Shown: in pieces, positions 17,956-26,925 of the stretch
Layout of the letters: every line of letters begins with the position of its first letter
How positions within the stretch are numbered: the first letter of the stretch is position 1
Assembly (NCBI GenBank): GCA_963752325.1
Contig: CAVVXU010000005.1
Coordinates: 1,116,001-1,180,000 of the forward strand
Direction: 5' to 3'
DNA length: 64,000 nucleotides
Source: CAVTJL01 sp963752325
GTDB taxonomy: Bacteria > Pseudomonadota > Alphaproteobacteria > Geminicoccales > Geminicoccaceae
Program-made: the position numbers and the translations under genes
Notes under the pieces: generated by a model
The model's database searches: none
What the model was told of the DNA's origin: nothing
The model's input: the letters and a program-made list of their open reading frames with translations, nothing else

Positions 17956-18733
17956 TCAGGGGCCGAGGGGCTTGTGGCCCGCGATCCTTCTTGGGTCGTC
18001 GGGCTCGGGCTCTTCGGCGCCGAGCTCGATCAGGCGCTTCTCGATGCGCCCGATGATCCAGTCCGCCAAAGCCGGGTTGGCCCGGGCCATGGCGGCGAGG
18101 GGTGAAAGGGGCTCGTCGTCGGCGGAGGCGGGATCGCCAGCATCGCCAACGGGAATTTCTTCGGTTGTCGCGACCGGCTCCTCGACGGGCGCCTCGGTCT
18201 CGGCACCGACAAGAATAGCCTCGCCCGCCTGAGCCGGCAGAAAGTCGACGAGGCGGTTGATGGCCTCCTGGGCCGGGCCCAGCGGATGCTGGCCGTAGCC
18301 CTGCATCGTCTCGGGCGAGGAGCCGGCGGGCGAAGGCGTGTCGCGCCGCTCGTAGGGCTGGCGCACGCTCTCGAAGCGCTCGACCACGAGCTTGACGAGG
18401 TGCCTCACCGGATGCCGGGCCCGGTTGGCCTGGTAGACGACGAAGAGCATCGCGCGCCGGTCGCCGACATCGATGAGGCTCGAAAGCTCCAGCCACGCCG
18501 TCTCGAACAGGCGGGCCTGCCGCTCGGGCAAAGGCAAAGCTACGGACGGCGGCGTACTGGTCGACCAGGCGGGAGAGGTCCCGGTCGGTGACAAAAGCCT
18601 CGATGTCCTCCTCCGTTGCCGTGTCGAGCCTTCTGATCTCGGCCGGGGAGAGACCGGCGGCGAGACGTCGGGCGAGCCGGCACTGGCGGGTGCCGGGCAT
18701 CTTGATGGGGGAACGGGTGAGCACGCGAGGCAT
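17956..18733 (-). CDS. Hypothetical protein with helical N-terminus (one frame break)
   Basis: I recognise no family. The N-terminus is basic (MPRVLTRSPIKMPGTRQCR) and leads into a possible helix-turn-helix (RLARRLAAGLSPAEIRRLD). An acidic helical stretch (EEDIEAFVTDRDLSRLVDQ) and a helical middle follow. The last 80 residues are low-complexity and rich in Glu, Pro and Ala. One inserted base near 18534 breaks the frame (VR-a-ALPLPERQ); corrected length is 258 residues. A sequence-specific DNA-binding role is possible from the N-terminus alone. Confidence 0.5.
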
Positions 18734-18897
18734 GTGGGCTTGATATAGGCTGCGATAACCTAGTCGTCAACGGGAAATTTCAATCTAGGATTGATTTATT
18801 GTTTCGCTTCTCGCCTTATCTCGGGGATCGGCCGGGAACCCGCTCAAAGGCGGTGCGCGAGCATGCTATAGGATGGCGTGAGCAGGGCGAGACGGTC

Positions 18898-19406
18898 ATG
18901 GCAGCGAGCCTGGACGAGCTCTACGAGCGCGACTTCTATGCGTGGACGCGCTGATCAGGCGCGGGCGCTGCGGCGGCTCGCCGAGACGCGGCCCAATGCG
19001 GCCGTCGACCTCCCTCATCTGATCGAGGAGGTCGAGGGTCTGGGCAGAGCGAGCGCAACGCCGTCGCGCAGCCATCTCCGAACGATCATCGAGCATTGCC
19101 TGAAGCTCGCCTGCTCGCCCGCTTCCGAGCCGCGCGCGGGATGGACGCTCAGCGGTAGGTCGCACCCGAACGGCGATCGAGGAGAGGCTGACACCCACCC
19201 TGCGGCGAGGCCTGCGGACCAGCCTTCCCCGACTGTACGATCAGGCACGAAAGGACACGGCCCTCGAGCTTCGTCTGTTCGGCGAGCCCGAGGCGGCGGA
19301 TGCCCTGCCGGAGCGCTGCCCGTGGACGCTCGCCGAGCTGCTGCGGGAGGAGCTGGCGGATCCGGAGAGGAAGGCGATAGGCCTGGCTGGAGAGCGGCCG
19401 CACTAG
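18898..19406 (+). CDS. DUF29-family protein, first copy (several frame breaks)
   Basis: DUF29 proteins are about 150-170-residue helical proteins of unknown function, often multicopy in alphaproteobacteria and cyanobacteria. Here LDELYERDFYAWTRDQARAL and DLPHLIEEVEGLGR are followed by RSHLRTIIEHCLKLACSPAS, the family core. Frame breaks near 18952 (+1), 19047 (-1), 19070 (+1) and about 19160 (+1) split it; correction gives 169 codons ending at the TAG at 19404-19406. The C-terminal CPWTLAELLREE is also typical. A second DUF29 gene lies at 22392-22885 in the opposite direction. Confidence 0.7.
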
Positions 19407-19563
19407 CCGTCGAGGCGCACCTCGAGCGCTTCGCCGCGGTGAGGGGCTAGGCTCCGGGACCGAACGCGCCGCGGGAGCGATCTCGGCACCGACCGGGCCT
19501 GGAGCCCGGACCGCTTCGTAGATACGACGTATAAACATCGTCACCCCAACCTGGGAGCTTAGG

Positions 19564-19803
19564 ATGCAGGCGCAGATCGGTCGCTGGGGCAACAGCCTCG
19601 CCTTGCGCATCCCGAAGCACCTCGCCGACGCGTTGGCGATCGGCGAGGGAACGGCGGTCGAGATCGCGGTCGAGGATGGTCGTCTCGTTCTCGTGCCGCG
19701 CGCCGCGGCACCGACGCTGGAGGATCTTCTGGCCCGGATCACGCCTGCGAACCTGCCCGACGAGGGGGCCGACGACGCCCCGGTCGGTCGCGAGCTGATC
19801 TGA
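19564..19803 (+). CDS. mazE: MazE-type antitoxin (AbrB/SpoVT fold)
   Basis: This 79-residue antitoxin has an N-terminal swapped-hairpin DNA-binding domain (MQAQIGRWGNSLALRIPKHL) and an acidic C-terminal tail that would wrap the toxin. GEGTAVEIAVEDGRLVL is characteristic. The toxin gene starts one base after the stop. Such pairs autoregulate from the promoter just upstream, and an A+T-rich patch at 19520-19560 fits. Confidence 0.88.
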   Translation: MQAQIGRWGNSLALRIPKHLADALAIGEGTAVEIAVEDGRLVLVPRAAAPTLEDLLARITPANLPDEGADDAPVGRELI

Positions 19804-19804
19804 C

Positions 19805-20137
19805 GTGGCGGCGCCGGACCGCGGCGACCTCGTCTGGATTTCCTTCAGCCCGCAGGCCGGGCGTGAGCAGGCCGGCCGACGACCCGCCATCGTGCTCTCG
19901 CCGCGCGCCTACCATCAGGCGACACCCTATGCCGTGGTCTGCCCGATCACGAGCCGGATCAAGGGCTACCCCTTTGAGGTCGTCCTGCCGCCGGGCCTGC
20001 CCATCGCCGGCGCCGTGCTCGCCGACCAGATAAAAAGCATCGACAGGCACGCCCGCGCGATCGAGATCGCCGGCCGGGCACCGCCCGCAGTGCTGGAGGC
20101 CATCGGGCACAGGCTCGGGCCGCTGTTGGGGCTTTGA
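19805..20137 (+). CDS. mazF: MazF-type mRNA interferase toxin
   Basis: This 110-residue PemK/MazF endoribonuclease cleaves RNA at short sequences when MazE is degraded. It begins with GTG one base after mazE. Family landmarks are DRGDLVWISFSPQAGREQAG, RRPAIVLSPRAYH, VCPITSRIKGYPFEV and VLADQIKSIDRHAR. The length is normal and no break is seen, so the module appears intact. It lies beside an IS110 remnant. Confidence 0.9.
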   Translation: MAAPDRGDLVWISFSPQAGREQAGRRPAIVLSPRAYHQATPYAVVCPITSRIKGYPFEVVLPPGLPIAGAVLADQIKSIDRHARAIEIAGRAPPAVLEAIGHRLGPLLGL

Positions 20138-20148
20138 GGGCGTGGTGG

Positions 20149-20310
20149 CTAGGCCTGCGCGGGCGAGCCCGGCGCATTCTTCCCTGGCGTGAAGGCGAGC
20201 GTCTCGGGGTCGGTGGCGCAGGCACCCCGCCACACGATGCCGCCCTCGCTGTCGACCACGCAAAGGTGCGTGGCCTTCTCGCCCACATCCAAGCCCGCAT
20301 AGAGCGTCAT
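20149..20310 (-). pseudogene. IS110-family transposase, N-terminal remnant
   Basis: Fifty-three residues start MTLYAGLDVGEKATHLCVVD and continue SEGGIVWRGACATDPETLAF, matching the first strand-helix of the DEDD catalytic domain of IS110 transposases, including the first Asp. The frame then ends at a TAG, and the remaining 280 or so residues are absent. It overlaps the spacer after mazF and marks an old insertion beside the toxin-antitoxin pair. Confidence 0.65.
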
Positions 20311-20442
20311 CGGTCATCCTCCCTCGTGTCCCCGGCCCGCAACGGCGCGGTGCGGCGGAGGAAGGCTAGCTCAATTACGCCACGTTACCGTAATTCCTGT
20401 CCAACCCAGCACCGTAATTCCGAAGCTTCCACTCCAAACCCT

Positions 20443-20471
20443 TTGACAACCTGCCCCCACCGCTTTAGACA
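20443..20471 (+). promoter_or_regulatory. Sigma-70-like promoter candidate of the A+T-rich island
   Basis: A consensus -35 TTGACA (20443-20448), a 17-base spacer and the -10-like TAGACA (20466-20471) lie ahead of the PDZ-like gene. The sequence ACCGTAATTCC occurs twice just upstream (around 20379 and 20410), about 30 bases apart, and could bind a regulator. Confidence 0.45.
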
Positions 20472-20712
20472 CTAACGGAACGGTCGCATCTAATAAGGGG
20501 CATTCTACGCCCCGCCCGTAAAGCATATCTGCACTCTAGGTCCGAGGCACAAGATGCAGGGCGAAGAAGCCGATATCAACCGACGGTCTAGCCTCTGGCC
20601 CTCCACACCTTTGCCTTGTCGGGGCGACGTCACCATTCCTGCGACCCAAGTATACAACCGAGCCGCGGCTTCAGAGAATAGAAGCCCCAAGAATAACGAC
20701 CTAGTCGTCCGA

Positions 20713-21660
20713 GTGATATCCCGTATTCTTCTCGCTGCCAGCTTCGTCTTTGTGTCCTCGCTATCGCCAACATGCGCCCTAGCGCAGCGAGGTGTAGGCA
20801 TTACTATTAAAGACACTGCCAACGGCGTCGAAATTGTTGCACTACAACCTGGCGGACCCGCTGACCTTTATTCCTCTGACAACTCGCCGCATGTGGGCGA
20901 CTTTATAATTGAGGCGATGGGATCTCCAGCCCCCAATACCAAGTCCGTTGTGGACGCCATAACTCGTGCCGGCGAAAATTTGGACTCCGCTTTTCTAAAA
21001 GTTCGCCGGAAGGATCATACACTCTACACTAGCGTACCCATTGTCGAACTTGATGATTTAATTCCATATGAGAGCGCGCCGCCACAACTTCGTAGCGCCA
21101 CCCGCGGTAGCTATCTATTGGATATGCGAAAATTTACAAAGAGCATTTGCATTTCTTGGGATTCTCTTTCAAATGCATTTGGATATCGCATTAGAAAAAA
21201 GATTTCAGTCCCGGTAGGGTCTCAGGTCGCTGGAATATTTGAAATCGTTGGACCGCCATATCTTCAGCAATTTTTTACGCACGAAAAAGTTCTTATAATT
21301 GATGGATGGTCTCCTGGGGAATTCATGAAGTTTGACATTCCAATAGACGCCGCTAACGTGATTTATCTTGATAAGGATGGCCAAAAGACCCAAAGTGAAG
21401 GATTAAAGGGATGCAGCACAAGTAACTCATGCTTGGCCGTCGTGATTGCAGAAGTGGGATACGATGACTACGGACGTTGGGTTGGACCAAAGTATGGTGG
21501 TCCGGTTTGCGATGGCGTAGGCAATGGTGCTGGTTTCTTCTTGAAAGCTGAACGAATTTTTTTACTCGGCCATACATCTTCTGACTATAGTAACAAGTTG
21601 ATGTGGGCTAAGGTAGGCAACATTTTACAGCTCCTGAAGGCAATCTACGATATTCTCTAA
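20713..21660 (+). CDS. Exported PDZ-like protein of unknown function in an A+T-rich island
   Basis: The mature part begins with a PDZ-like segment: RGVGITIKDTANGVEIVALQ, then PGGPADLY, VGDFIIEAMGSPAPNTKSVV and a hydrophobic strand near FLKVRR. About 200 residues without recognised similarity follow, with several Cys (KGCSTSNSCLAVV, GGPVCDGVG) suited to disulfides. The GTG at 20713 starts a clear signal peptide (ISRILLAASFVFVSS to CALAQ). The frame is open back to an ATG at 20554 with a weak GAGG site, which would place the signal internally, so I prefer 20713. Codon use and A+T content differ sharply from neighbours, indicating recent acquisition. Confidence 0.6.
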   Translation: MISRILLAASFVFVSSLSPTCALAQRGVGITIKDTANGVEIVALQPGGPADLYSSDNSPHVGDFIIEAMGSPAPNTKSVVDAITRAGENLDSAFLKVRRKDHTLYTSVPIVELDDLIPYESAPPQLRSATRGSYLLDMRKFTKSICISWDSLSNAFGYRIRKKISVPVGSQVAGIFEIVGPPYLQQFFTHEKVLIIDGWSPGEFMKFDIPIDAANVIYLDKDGQKTQSEGLKGCSTSNSCLAVVIAEVGYDDYGRWVGPKYGGPVCDGVGNGAGFFLKAERIFLLGHTSSDYSNKLMWAKVGNILQLLKAIYDIL

Positions 21661-21695
21661 CCTACTTCTTCAACATAGCGGGCGGGGTCGACCCG

Positions 21696-22097
21696 ATGAT
21701 GGAGATTCAATCTAGAGAGCTTGTGCGCTCAGAGGTCGAGCTGCGCGCTCTAGTCGATGAATGCCGGATGCTCCCTCGCGCAACGGAGATTATCGTGGAT
21801 GGTGAACTCGGGCAGCATCTGTCTAAGGCCTTTAATGCTTGGCACAAGCTTTGTCGTGCCAAACTGACTGCCACCGGAGGTACGGCTACGGCGCTCGGTG
21901 GCCTTTTTTTTGGGCCAGTGGGATGGGCCGTGAGCATCGCGTCCGGCGTTGGAGTGCTGATAGCTGCTCGCCAAAAGGACGAGGCGGAGAAGGAGTTCTC
22001 GGCTGTTCCGTATGCCGGTGCCGCCGAACGCCTTGCCGAAGCGGGTTTCTTCGTGATCGGCAACAACTCTCGCCAAGTATTAATTCGAAAGAAGTAG
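21696..22097 (+). CDS. Small glycine-zipper protein of unknown function
   Basis: This 133-residue protein has a charged helical N-terminus (SRELVRSEVELRALVDECRM) and a central glycine-rich hydrophobic hairpin (TATGGTATALGGLFFGPVGW, then VSIASGVGVLIAARQKDEAE). The C-terminal segment is soluble (AAERLAEAGFFVIGNNSRQV). Glycine-zipper hairpins of this type insert in membranes or oligomerise. It follows the PDZ-like gene by 36 bases on the same strand, and is also less G+C-rich than the core genes, so the two may be a co-transferred pair. No family is recognised. Confidence 0.55.
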   Translation: MMEIQSRELVRSEVELRALVDECRMLPRATEIIVDGELGQHLSKAFNAWHKLCRAKLTATGGTATALGGLFFGPVGWAVSIASGVGVLIAARQKDEAEKEFSAVPYAGAAERLAEAGFFVIGNNSRQVLIRKK

Positions 22098-22391
22098 CCA
22101 GAAGCTCTAGGGACTTTCTTTGTTCATGGTTTTATATTAAGGCTTTGGCTTTTCCTGTGGTGCGGGGGAGATGCTGGCTCACTGGGCGGGTTGTCCGCTT
22201 TTTTTAACCTTCTTGTCTTGCGGTCTGGTGTAATCCAGACTGCAGTTTCGCTCACAATCCACTCAATTCGAATTTGATGGAGCCCCGTCTCCGGGCCAAG
22301 CCTTGCGATCCCGCACGGCAACGAGCTCCACGGCGTGGCCGGCCCCATTCCCAGGCCGAGCTACAGGCACGCTCGAGATATCGCCGGTGCG
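22098..22391. other. Non-coding gap at the right end of the A+T-rich island
   Basis: No gene is supported here. The left half stays A+T-rich, with TTTTTT near 22199, and composition returns to high G+C at about 22270, marking the island's right boundary. No tRNA, direct repeat or insertion-sequence end was found at the change. Confidence 0.4.
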
Positions 22392-22885
22392 CTAGGCATG
22401 ACGCGAGGGCTCGTCCCTGCCTCCCGGCAGCCACTCCTCATCGAGGAGCTGGTCGAGGCTGTAGGGGCATTCATGCGGCAAAGCGTCGGCCGCTTGCGGC
22501 TCACCGTGCTCGACGAGGCCGAGCGCCGCCTTGCGGCGGGCCTGGGTGTAGAGGCGCTGGAGGCTCGCCTCGACGTCGCGGCGTAGTGTCGGTGCCAGGC
22601 GGTCGGCGATCTCGTCGCGGGCGTCGGCGATGGTGCGCATCCAGCCGGCGCGGGGATCCGTTGCCTTCGCATGCTCGAGCTTCAGGCAAGCTCGATGAGG
22701 CGGCGGAGATGGCTGCGCACCGCGTTGCGGACCTCATTGCCAAAGTCCTCCACCTCCTCGGCCAGATGGGCGAGATCGAGCGGGCCGTTCCAGCGCTCCC
22801 TGGCGAGGCGGCGCAGGGCTTCGGCCTGGTCCTGCGTCCAGGCATGGAAGTCCTCGGCGTAGAGATCCTCCCGGCGGGTCGCCAT
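22392..22885 (-). CDS. DUF29-family protein, second copy (one frame break)
   Basis: The start MATRREDLYAEDFHAWTQDQ continues with LDLAHLAEEVEDFGNEVRNA and RSHLRRLIE, the DUF29 core. One base is missing near 22682 (IEHCLKL expected); after correction the protein runs on through RAGWMRTIADARDEIADRLA to CPYSLDQLLDEEW and has 164 residues. It shares the fold and many residues with the copy at 18898-19406 but is clearly diverged, so this is not a recent duplication. The two copies bracket the mazEF, IS110 and A+T-rich segment in opposite orientation. Confidence 0.72.
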
Positions 22886-23376
22886 GGAAGAAGCCCTCCT
22901 TGGCGCTCAACCTACCAGCGAGCGGCGCGGGTAGGAAGGGCGCTTGGACTCGGCGGCGACCGTCCCGTGACGAGACGCCGGAACCGGGCGATGGCGCGCG
23001 TCGGGCCCGCCTCACGCGCCATCCTTGGATAGCCGGCAGACGGGGCTGCGGGGGCATGCTGCCCGGCCGCAGCGCCGTCCGCCGGCGAGCTACCGTCCAA
23101 GCCTCGGGATTGCTTGGGAACACACACACTCGCCGCGGCGCGGATCGTGCCGACCCCGAGGCTGTCGGGATCCGGGCGGGGGCGGGAGCGAGGCTCGGCC
23201 GATCACCGCGGGGGCGCAGTGATCCAGATCATAGGAACGCCGATTTCGCGGCGGGTGGTGCCCGGAAGCATCGGCAGGGCTCGGCGCCGGCGGTGCGTGG
23301 TGCCGATGCCACTTGGCGAGCGCCGTCGCCGGGCCCATGCTGCCGCCGGACAACCCGCCGGGGAAACCGACAACAG
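22886..23376. other. Intergenic region without a supported gene
   Basis: About 490 bases separate the divergent DUF29 and LysE genes. Open frames here have Arg/Pro/Gly-rich translations without family character on either strand. No RNA gene, insertion sequence or strong hairpin was recognised. It presumably holds both promoters. Confidence 0.4.
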
Positions 23377-23989
23377 ATGTCGATCGAGCTTTATGGGACG
23401 TTCGTTCTCGCGGTGACGGTGCTGATGCTCATCCCGGGGCCCAATGTGGCGCTGATCGTGGGCACCAGCATCGGGCACGGCACGCGCTTCGGCCTCGTCA
23501 CGGTGGCCGGCACCAGCTCGGCCATGGTGCTGCAGCTGCTGGCGACCGCCGTGGGCATGTCGACCCTGCTGTCGGCCACCGGGCACTGGCTCGAATGGGT
23601 GCGCTGGCTGGGTGCCGCCTACCTCGTCGTGCTGGGCATCCAGTACTGGCGGACGGCACCTCTGGTCCTCCAGCCGCGGGCCGCCAGCGGGGACGCGCGG
23701 CGCCTCTATGCGCGGGCCTTTCTCGTCTCGCTGACCAACCCGAAGGTTCTTTTGTTCTATGGCGCCTTCTTTCCGCAGTTCGTGCTGCCCGGCGGCAGCT
23801 TTTTTCTGCAGATCGGGCTGCTGGCGGCGACCTTCCTGGTCGATCGCCGTCGTGGTCGACTGCGGCTGGGCCACGCTGGCCGGGCGGGTACGGGGTGCCC
23901 TTGCGATGCACGGGCGGCTGCGCAACCGGCTGACCGGCGGCCTCCTGATCGGCGCCGGCCTCGGGCTGGCCCTGGCGCGCAGGACATAA
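23377..23989 (+). CDS. LysE/RhtB-family amino-acid exporter (one frame break)
   Basis: This is an inner-membrane exporter of the LysE superfamily, which removes amino acids or related small metabolites. Six helices are visible, starting YGTFVLAVTVLMLIPGPNVA, with the family motif PGPN and later SLTNPKVLLFYGAFFPQFV. One inserted base near 23843 (GTC-g-ATC) breaks the frame; corrected length is 203 residues, normal for the family, ending GGLLIGAGLGLALARRT. It converges on the wzc-like gene, with stops 10 bases apart. Confidence 0.85.
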
Positions 23990-23999
23990 GCGCCGCGCC

Positions 24000-26249
24000 T
24001 CAGTCGGCGTAGTAGGCTTTGAGGCGCGCGCTGGCGAAGGCGCGCTCGGTGTGGCCGTAGCGGGCGTGGCGGCGCAGGTCGACGAGGTTGAGCAGCACGC
24101 CCGCGAGCTTGTCCCTGACGCCGTCGAGCTGGGCCAGGCACAGCGAGGCCACGGTGCGCGCCGTCGCCTGCCAGCGCACGACGAAGAGGACGCGGTCGAC
24201 GTGGAGCGCCAGGAGGCGGGCGTCGGCCACGGCCAGCAGCGGCGCGCTGTCCACCAGGACGAGATCATAGCGCCCGCGCACAACCGAGAAAAAGCGGCCG
24301 ACGCCGGTGGCGCCGAGCAGGCGCGTCGGCTGGGTGAGGCGGTGGCTGCCCGGCAGGATGTCCATGGTGGAGCGGGGATCGGCTTTGAGCACGTCCTCGA
24401 GCTCGACCTCGCCGCGCAGGAGCTCGGCCAGGCCCGCCTGGGCGCGCGGCCCGAAGATCTCGTGCACGCAGGGGTGGCGCAGATCGGCGTCGACCACGAG
24501 CACGCGCAGCCCCTCCGCCGCGGCGATGCGGCCGAGCGAGAGGGTGAGCGAGGTCTTGCCCTCGCCGGGCAGGGCCGAGGTGAGGAGCACGACCTGGCCG
24601 GCACCGCCCGCCGGACGGCCGGCCAGCAGCGTCGCCAGCGCGCCGCGCAGCGCCTCGGCGTAGCGGGACTGGGGGCGCTCGACGACATAGTCCTGGGGTG
24701 TCGCCGAGCCGCCGCGACGCCGCCGCAGACGCGGGACGAGGCCGAGGCCCGGCAGCCGCAGCACCGCCTCCACCTCGCCCGTGCTCCTGAAGCCGCGATC
24801 GGCGAGCTCGGCCAGGTAGACCGCGAGGAGCGCCACGGCGATCGAGACCGTGAGCGCCACGCTCGTCACCATGCGCGGCCGGGGGAAGGCGGGTGCGGGC
24901 GGCGGCACCGCCTCGGAGATGACGCGGGCGTCGGGCTGCTGGGTGCCCTCGACGTCGGCCGTGGCCTTGAGGCGGTCCTGATAGGCCTCGTAGACGCGGC
25001 GGTTGAGCTCGACCTCGCCCTGGAGCCGGCTCACCTCCTCCTGCGCGCGGGCGAGCGAGACGGCGCGGGCCTTCTGGCGATCGAGCTCCTCGGCCAGCGT
25101 GCGCTCGCGGGCGCGGGCCAGCTCGACCATGCTCGCATATTGCGCGATCAGCGCCCGCTCCTCGCCGTCGATGCGCTGGTCCAGCTCGGCCTTCTCGCGG
25201 TGGATGTCGATGATCTTGGGATGAAGGTCGCCGAGCTGGGCCGAGAGCTCGGCCTCGCGCCGCAGCGTCTCGGCCTTCAGGGCGTTGAGGTTGCGCAGCA
25301 GCACCGAGGCGCCGATGTCGTCGACCGAGGCGCTCAGCGCCTGATCGTCGCCGCTCGCGGCCAGCTGCTTCAGATGCGCCAGCTTCTGCTCCTTGGCGGT
25401 GCGGTCGACGGTGGCGGCCATGAGGTCGCGGCCGAGCTGGCCCAGCTGCGCGTCCGCACCGCCCGGACCCGCCGAGAGCGTGTCGGCCTGCTGCGCCTTG
25501 AAGCCGTCGAGGGCGCTTTGGGCCTTGGCCAGGCGCTCCCGCACCTCGGCCAGGCGCTGGCCGAGCCAGCCGGCGGCGCGCCGCGTGGTCTCGTGCTTGG
25601 CCTCGAGGAGGCCCAGCACATAGTGCTCGACCACGGCGTTGGCGAGGCGGGCGGCATGGTCGGGGTCGCCCGAGGCGTAGGTGACGGCGATGACGCGGCT
25701 CTTGCCGACGCGCTCGACCGCGAGGCGGCCGAGCAGCCGGTCGACGAGCGCCACCGACCCGTCGCCGCTCTCTTGCGGCGCCGGCTCGGGGCTGAGGTCG
25801 CGCAGGAAAGGAAGCAGCGATTCGAGCCGGGCGAACAGGCCGATCGCGTGGCCATTGAGCTCGGGATCGCCCTCGAGCCTGAGGTCCAAGACCACCGCGC
25901 GGGCCACCGTGCGCGAGCCCAGTAGCTCGACCTGGCTGTCGATCGTGGCGTTGTCGACGGGCCCCCAGGCGGCCCCGGTGGGGTCGGCGCCGACGGCGCT
26001 GGCCTCGGGATCGATCATCACGAGCGCCCGCGCCACATAGACCCTGGGCAGCAGCGCCATGACCCCGAGGGTGAGGCCGATGCCGATGAGCAGCACCGTG
26101 AGGATCAGGCCCTTGCGGCGATTGAGAATTTGCAAAAGCTCGAGGAGCGAGAGCTCGCGCTCGGCGATGCCGGCCGCAGCCGTCCGAGCGGCCCCGCCCC
26201 GGCCCTCGGCCCCCTCCGTTCCCGTGCTGCTCGCCTCGGCAGGTCCCAT
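24000..26249 (-). CDS. Polysaccharide co-polymerase / tyrosine autokinase (Wzc-type)
   Basis: This 749-residue inner-membrane protein controls chain length and export of capsule or exopolysaccharide. It has an N-terminal Wzz domain with a first helix (GLILTVLLIGIGLTLGVMAL) and a long periplasmic coiled coil (about 220-420). A second helix near 455-475 leads into a C-terminal BY-kinase. Kinase motifs are Walker A SALPGEGKTSLTLSLG, Walker A' LRVLVVDADLRHP and Walker B YDLVLVDSAP. The C-terminal Tyr cluster is short (ARYGHTE, KAYYAD). It is uninterrupted. No glycosyltransferases or wza homologue lie nearby, so it is detached from its usual cluster. Confidence 0.9.
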   Translation of the reverse strand: MGPAEASSTGTEGAEGRGGAARTAAAGIAERELSLLELLQILNRRKGLILTVLLIGIGLTLGVMALLPRVYVARALVMIDPEASAVGADPTGAAWGPVDNATIDSQVELLGSRTVARAVVLDLRLEGDPELNGHAIGLFARLESLLPFLRDLSPEPAPQESGDGSVALVDRLLGRLAVERVGKSRVIAVTYASGDPDHAARLANAVVEHYVLGLLEAKHETTRRAAGWLGQRLAEVRERLAKAQSALDGFKAQQADTLSAGPGGADAQLGQLGRDLMAATVDRTAKEQKLAHLKQLAASGDDQALSASVDDIGASVLLRNLNALKAETLRREAELSAQLGDLHPKIIDIHREKAELDQRIDGEERALIAQYASMVELARARERTLAEELDRQKARAVSLARAQEEVSRLQGEVELNRRVYEAYQDRLKATADVEGTQQPDARVISEAVPPPAPAFPRPRMVTSVALTVSIAVALLAVYLAELADRGFRSTGEVEAVLRLPGLGLVPRLRRRRGGSATPQDYVVERPQSRYAEALRGALATLLAGRPAGGAGQVVLLTSALPGEGKTSLTLSLGRIAAAEGLRVLVVDADLRHPCVHEIFGPRAQAGLAELLRGEVELEDVLKADPRSTMDILPGSHRLTQPTRLLGATGVGRFFSVVRGRYDLVLVDSAPLLAVADARLLALHVDRVLFVVRWQATARTVASLCLAQLDGVRDKLAGVLLNLVDLRRHARYGHTERAFASARLKAYYAD

Positions 26250-26285
26250 CCGCTCCCGTCCTGTCGGAGCGAATTTAACCTATGG

Positions 26286-26300
26286 TTGATTTTTTATCAA
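26286..26300 (-). promoter_or_regulatory. A+T-rich inverted repeat ahead of the wzc-like gene
   Basis: TTGAT-TTTTT-ATCAA is a perfect five-base inverted repeat with an A/T spacer, 37-51 bases before the start codon of the wzc-like gene on the minus strand. The surrounding 40 bases are A+T-rich in an otherwise G+C-rich region, so this is likely promoter or operator DNA. Confidence 0.4.
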
Positions 26301-26306
26301 TGAGCT

Positions 26307-26456
26307 CTATCGCTCGCTCGGCCTAACGTCGGCGCGGGCCGTTGCCGTGGAGACGGCCAGGTCCTCGCTGCCGGAGACGACGAGCACCGGGCAGCTCACC
26401 CGGTCATAGGCGATCCTGGTGGTGGCGCCATCCAGGGTCTCGGCAAGGCAAATCGC
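26307..26456 (-). pseudogene. Alpha/beta-hydrolase C-terminal remnant
   Basis: About 50 residues (AETLDGATTRIAYDRVSCPV, then LVVSGSEDLAVS) match the strand and Asp-bearing turn near the C-terminus of alpha/beta hydrolases. The nucleophile domain is missing upstream and the translation there loses family character. I read it as the tail of a deleted gene. Confidence 0.45.
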
Positions 26457-26605
26457 GGAGCGGGTCGGTCGGAGGCCGCTGAAGCTGCCCGCTCCCCGCC
26501 ATCCCCCGCCTGCGCATCGGCGCCAGCACGGATGGCGGAGCCGTGGGCCGGGCACCCAGTCGAGGACTGTCACAAGCCTCGCTCTCTTCCCGGCCCGCGT
26601 CGATT

Positions 26606-26878
26606 CTACATGTGGAAGTAGGGGTCGAGCACCCGGACCTCGGTGATGCGCTCGACCGGCAGGCCGTTGCGCTCGGCCACCTTGCGGATGGCCTCGGGCG
26701 TCGGCCCGTCGTAGATGCAGAAGGTCCGGCTCTTGTCCGGGGTCACGTAGGAGTGGATCCACGTCACGCCCAGCTGGGCATTGTTGCCGATGACGGTGCT
26801 GGCCGCCTCACGACCCTGCTCGTTCGGGGCCAGCCCGAGACCGTCGGGAAAATGACGCTCGATCATGTAGCGTGGCAT
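26606..26878 (-). CDS. DUF4242-domain protein
   Basis: This 90-residue protein starts MPRYMIERHFPDGLG and continues GVTWIHSYVTPDKSRTFCIY and GPTPEAIRKVAERNGLP, matching DUF4242, a small ferredoxin-like fold whose members can bind nickel. The Cys in RTFCIYDGP and the His residues are conserved-type ligands. It lies 47 bases downstream of the large LuxR-family regulator on the same strand and may be its target or partner. The start is chosen at the ATG at 26878; the longer frame upstream lacks family character. Confidence 0.85.
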   Translation of the reverse strand: MPRYMIERHFPDGLGLAPNEQGREAASTVIGNNAQLGVTWIHSYVTPDKSRTFCIYDGPTPEAIRKVAERNGLPVERITEVRVLDPYFHM

Positions 26879-26925
26879 GGGTTCTCTGTCCCTTCTGGAC
26901 GTTGGCCGGATCTCGCCAGGCCAAG

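Noticed and set aside
24051..25925. A 624-codon open frame antisense to the Wzc-type gene
   Set aside because: The minus strand carries an intact kinase with all motifs; the plus-strand translation is low-complexity and has no recognised domain.
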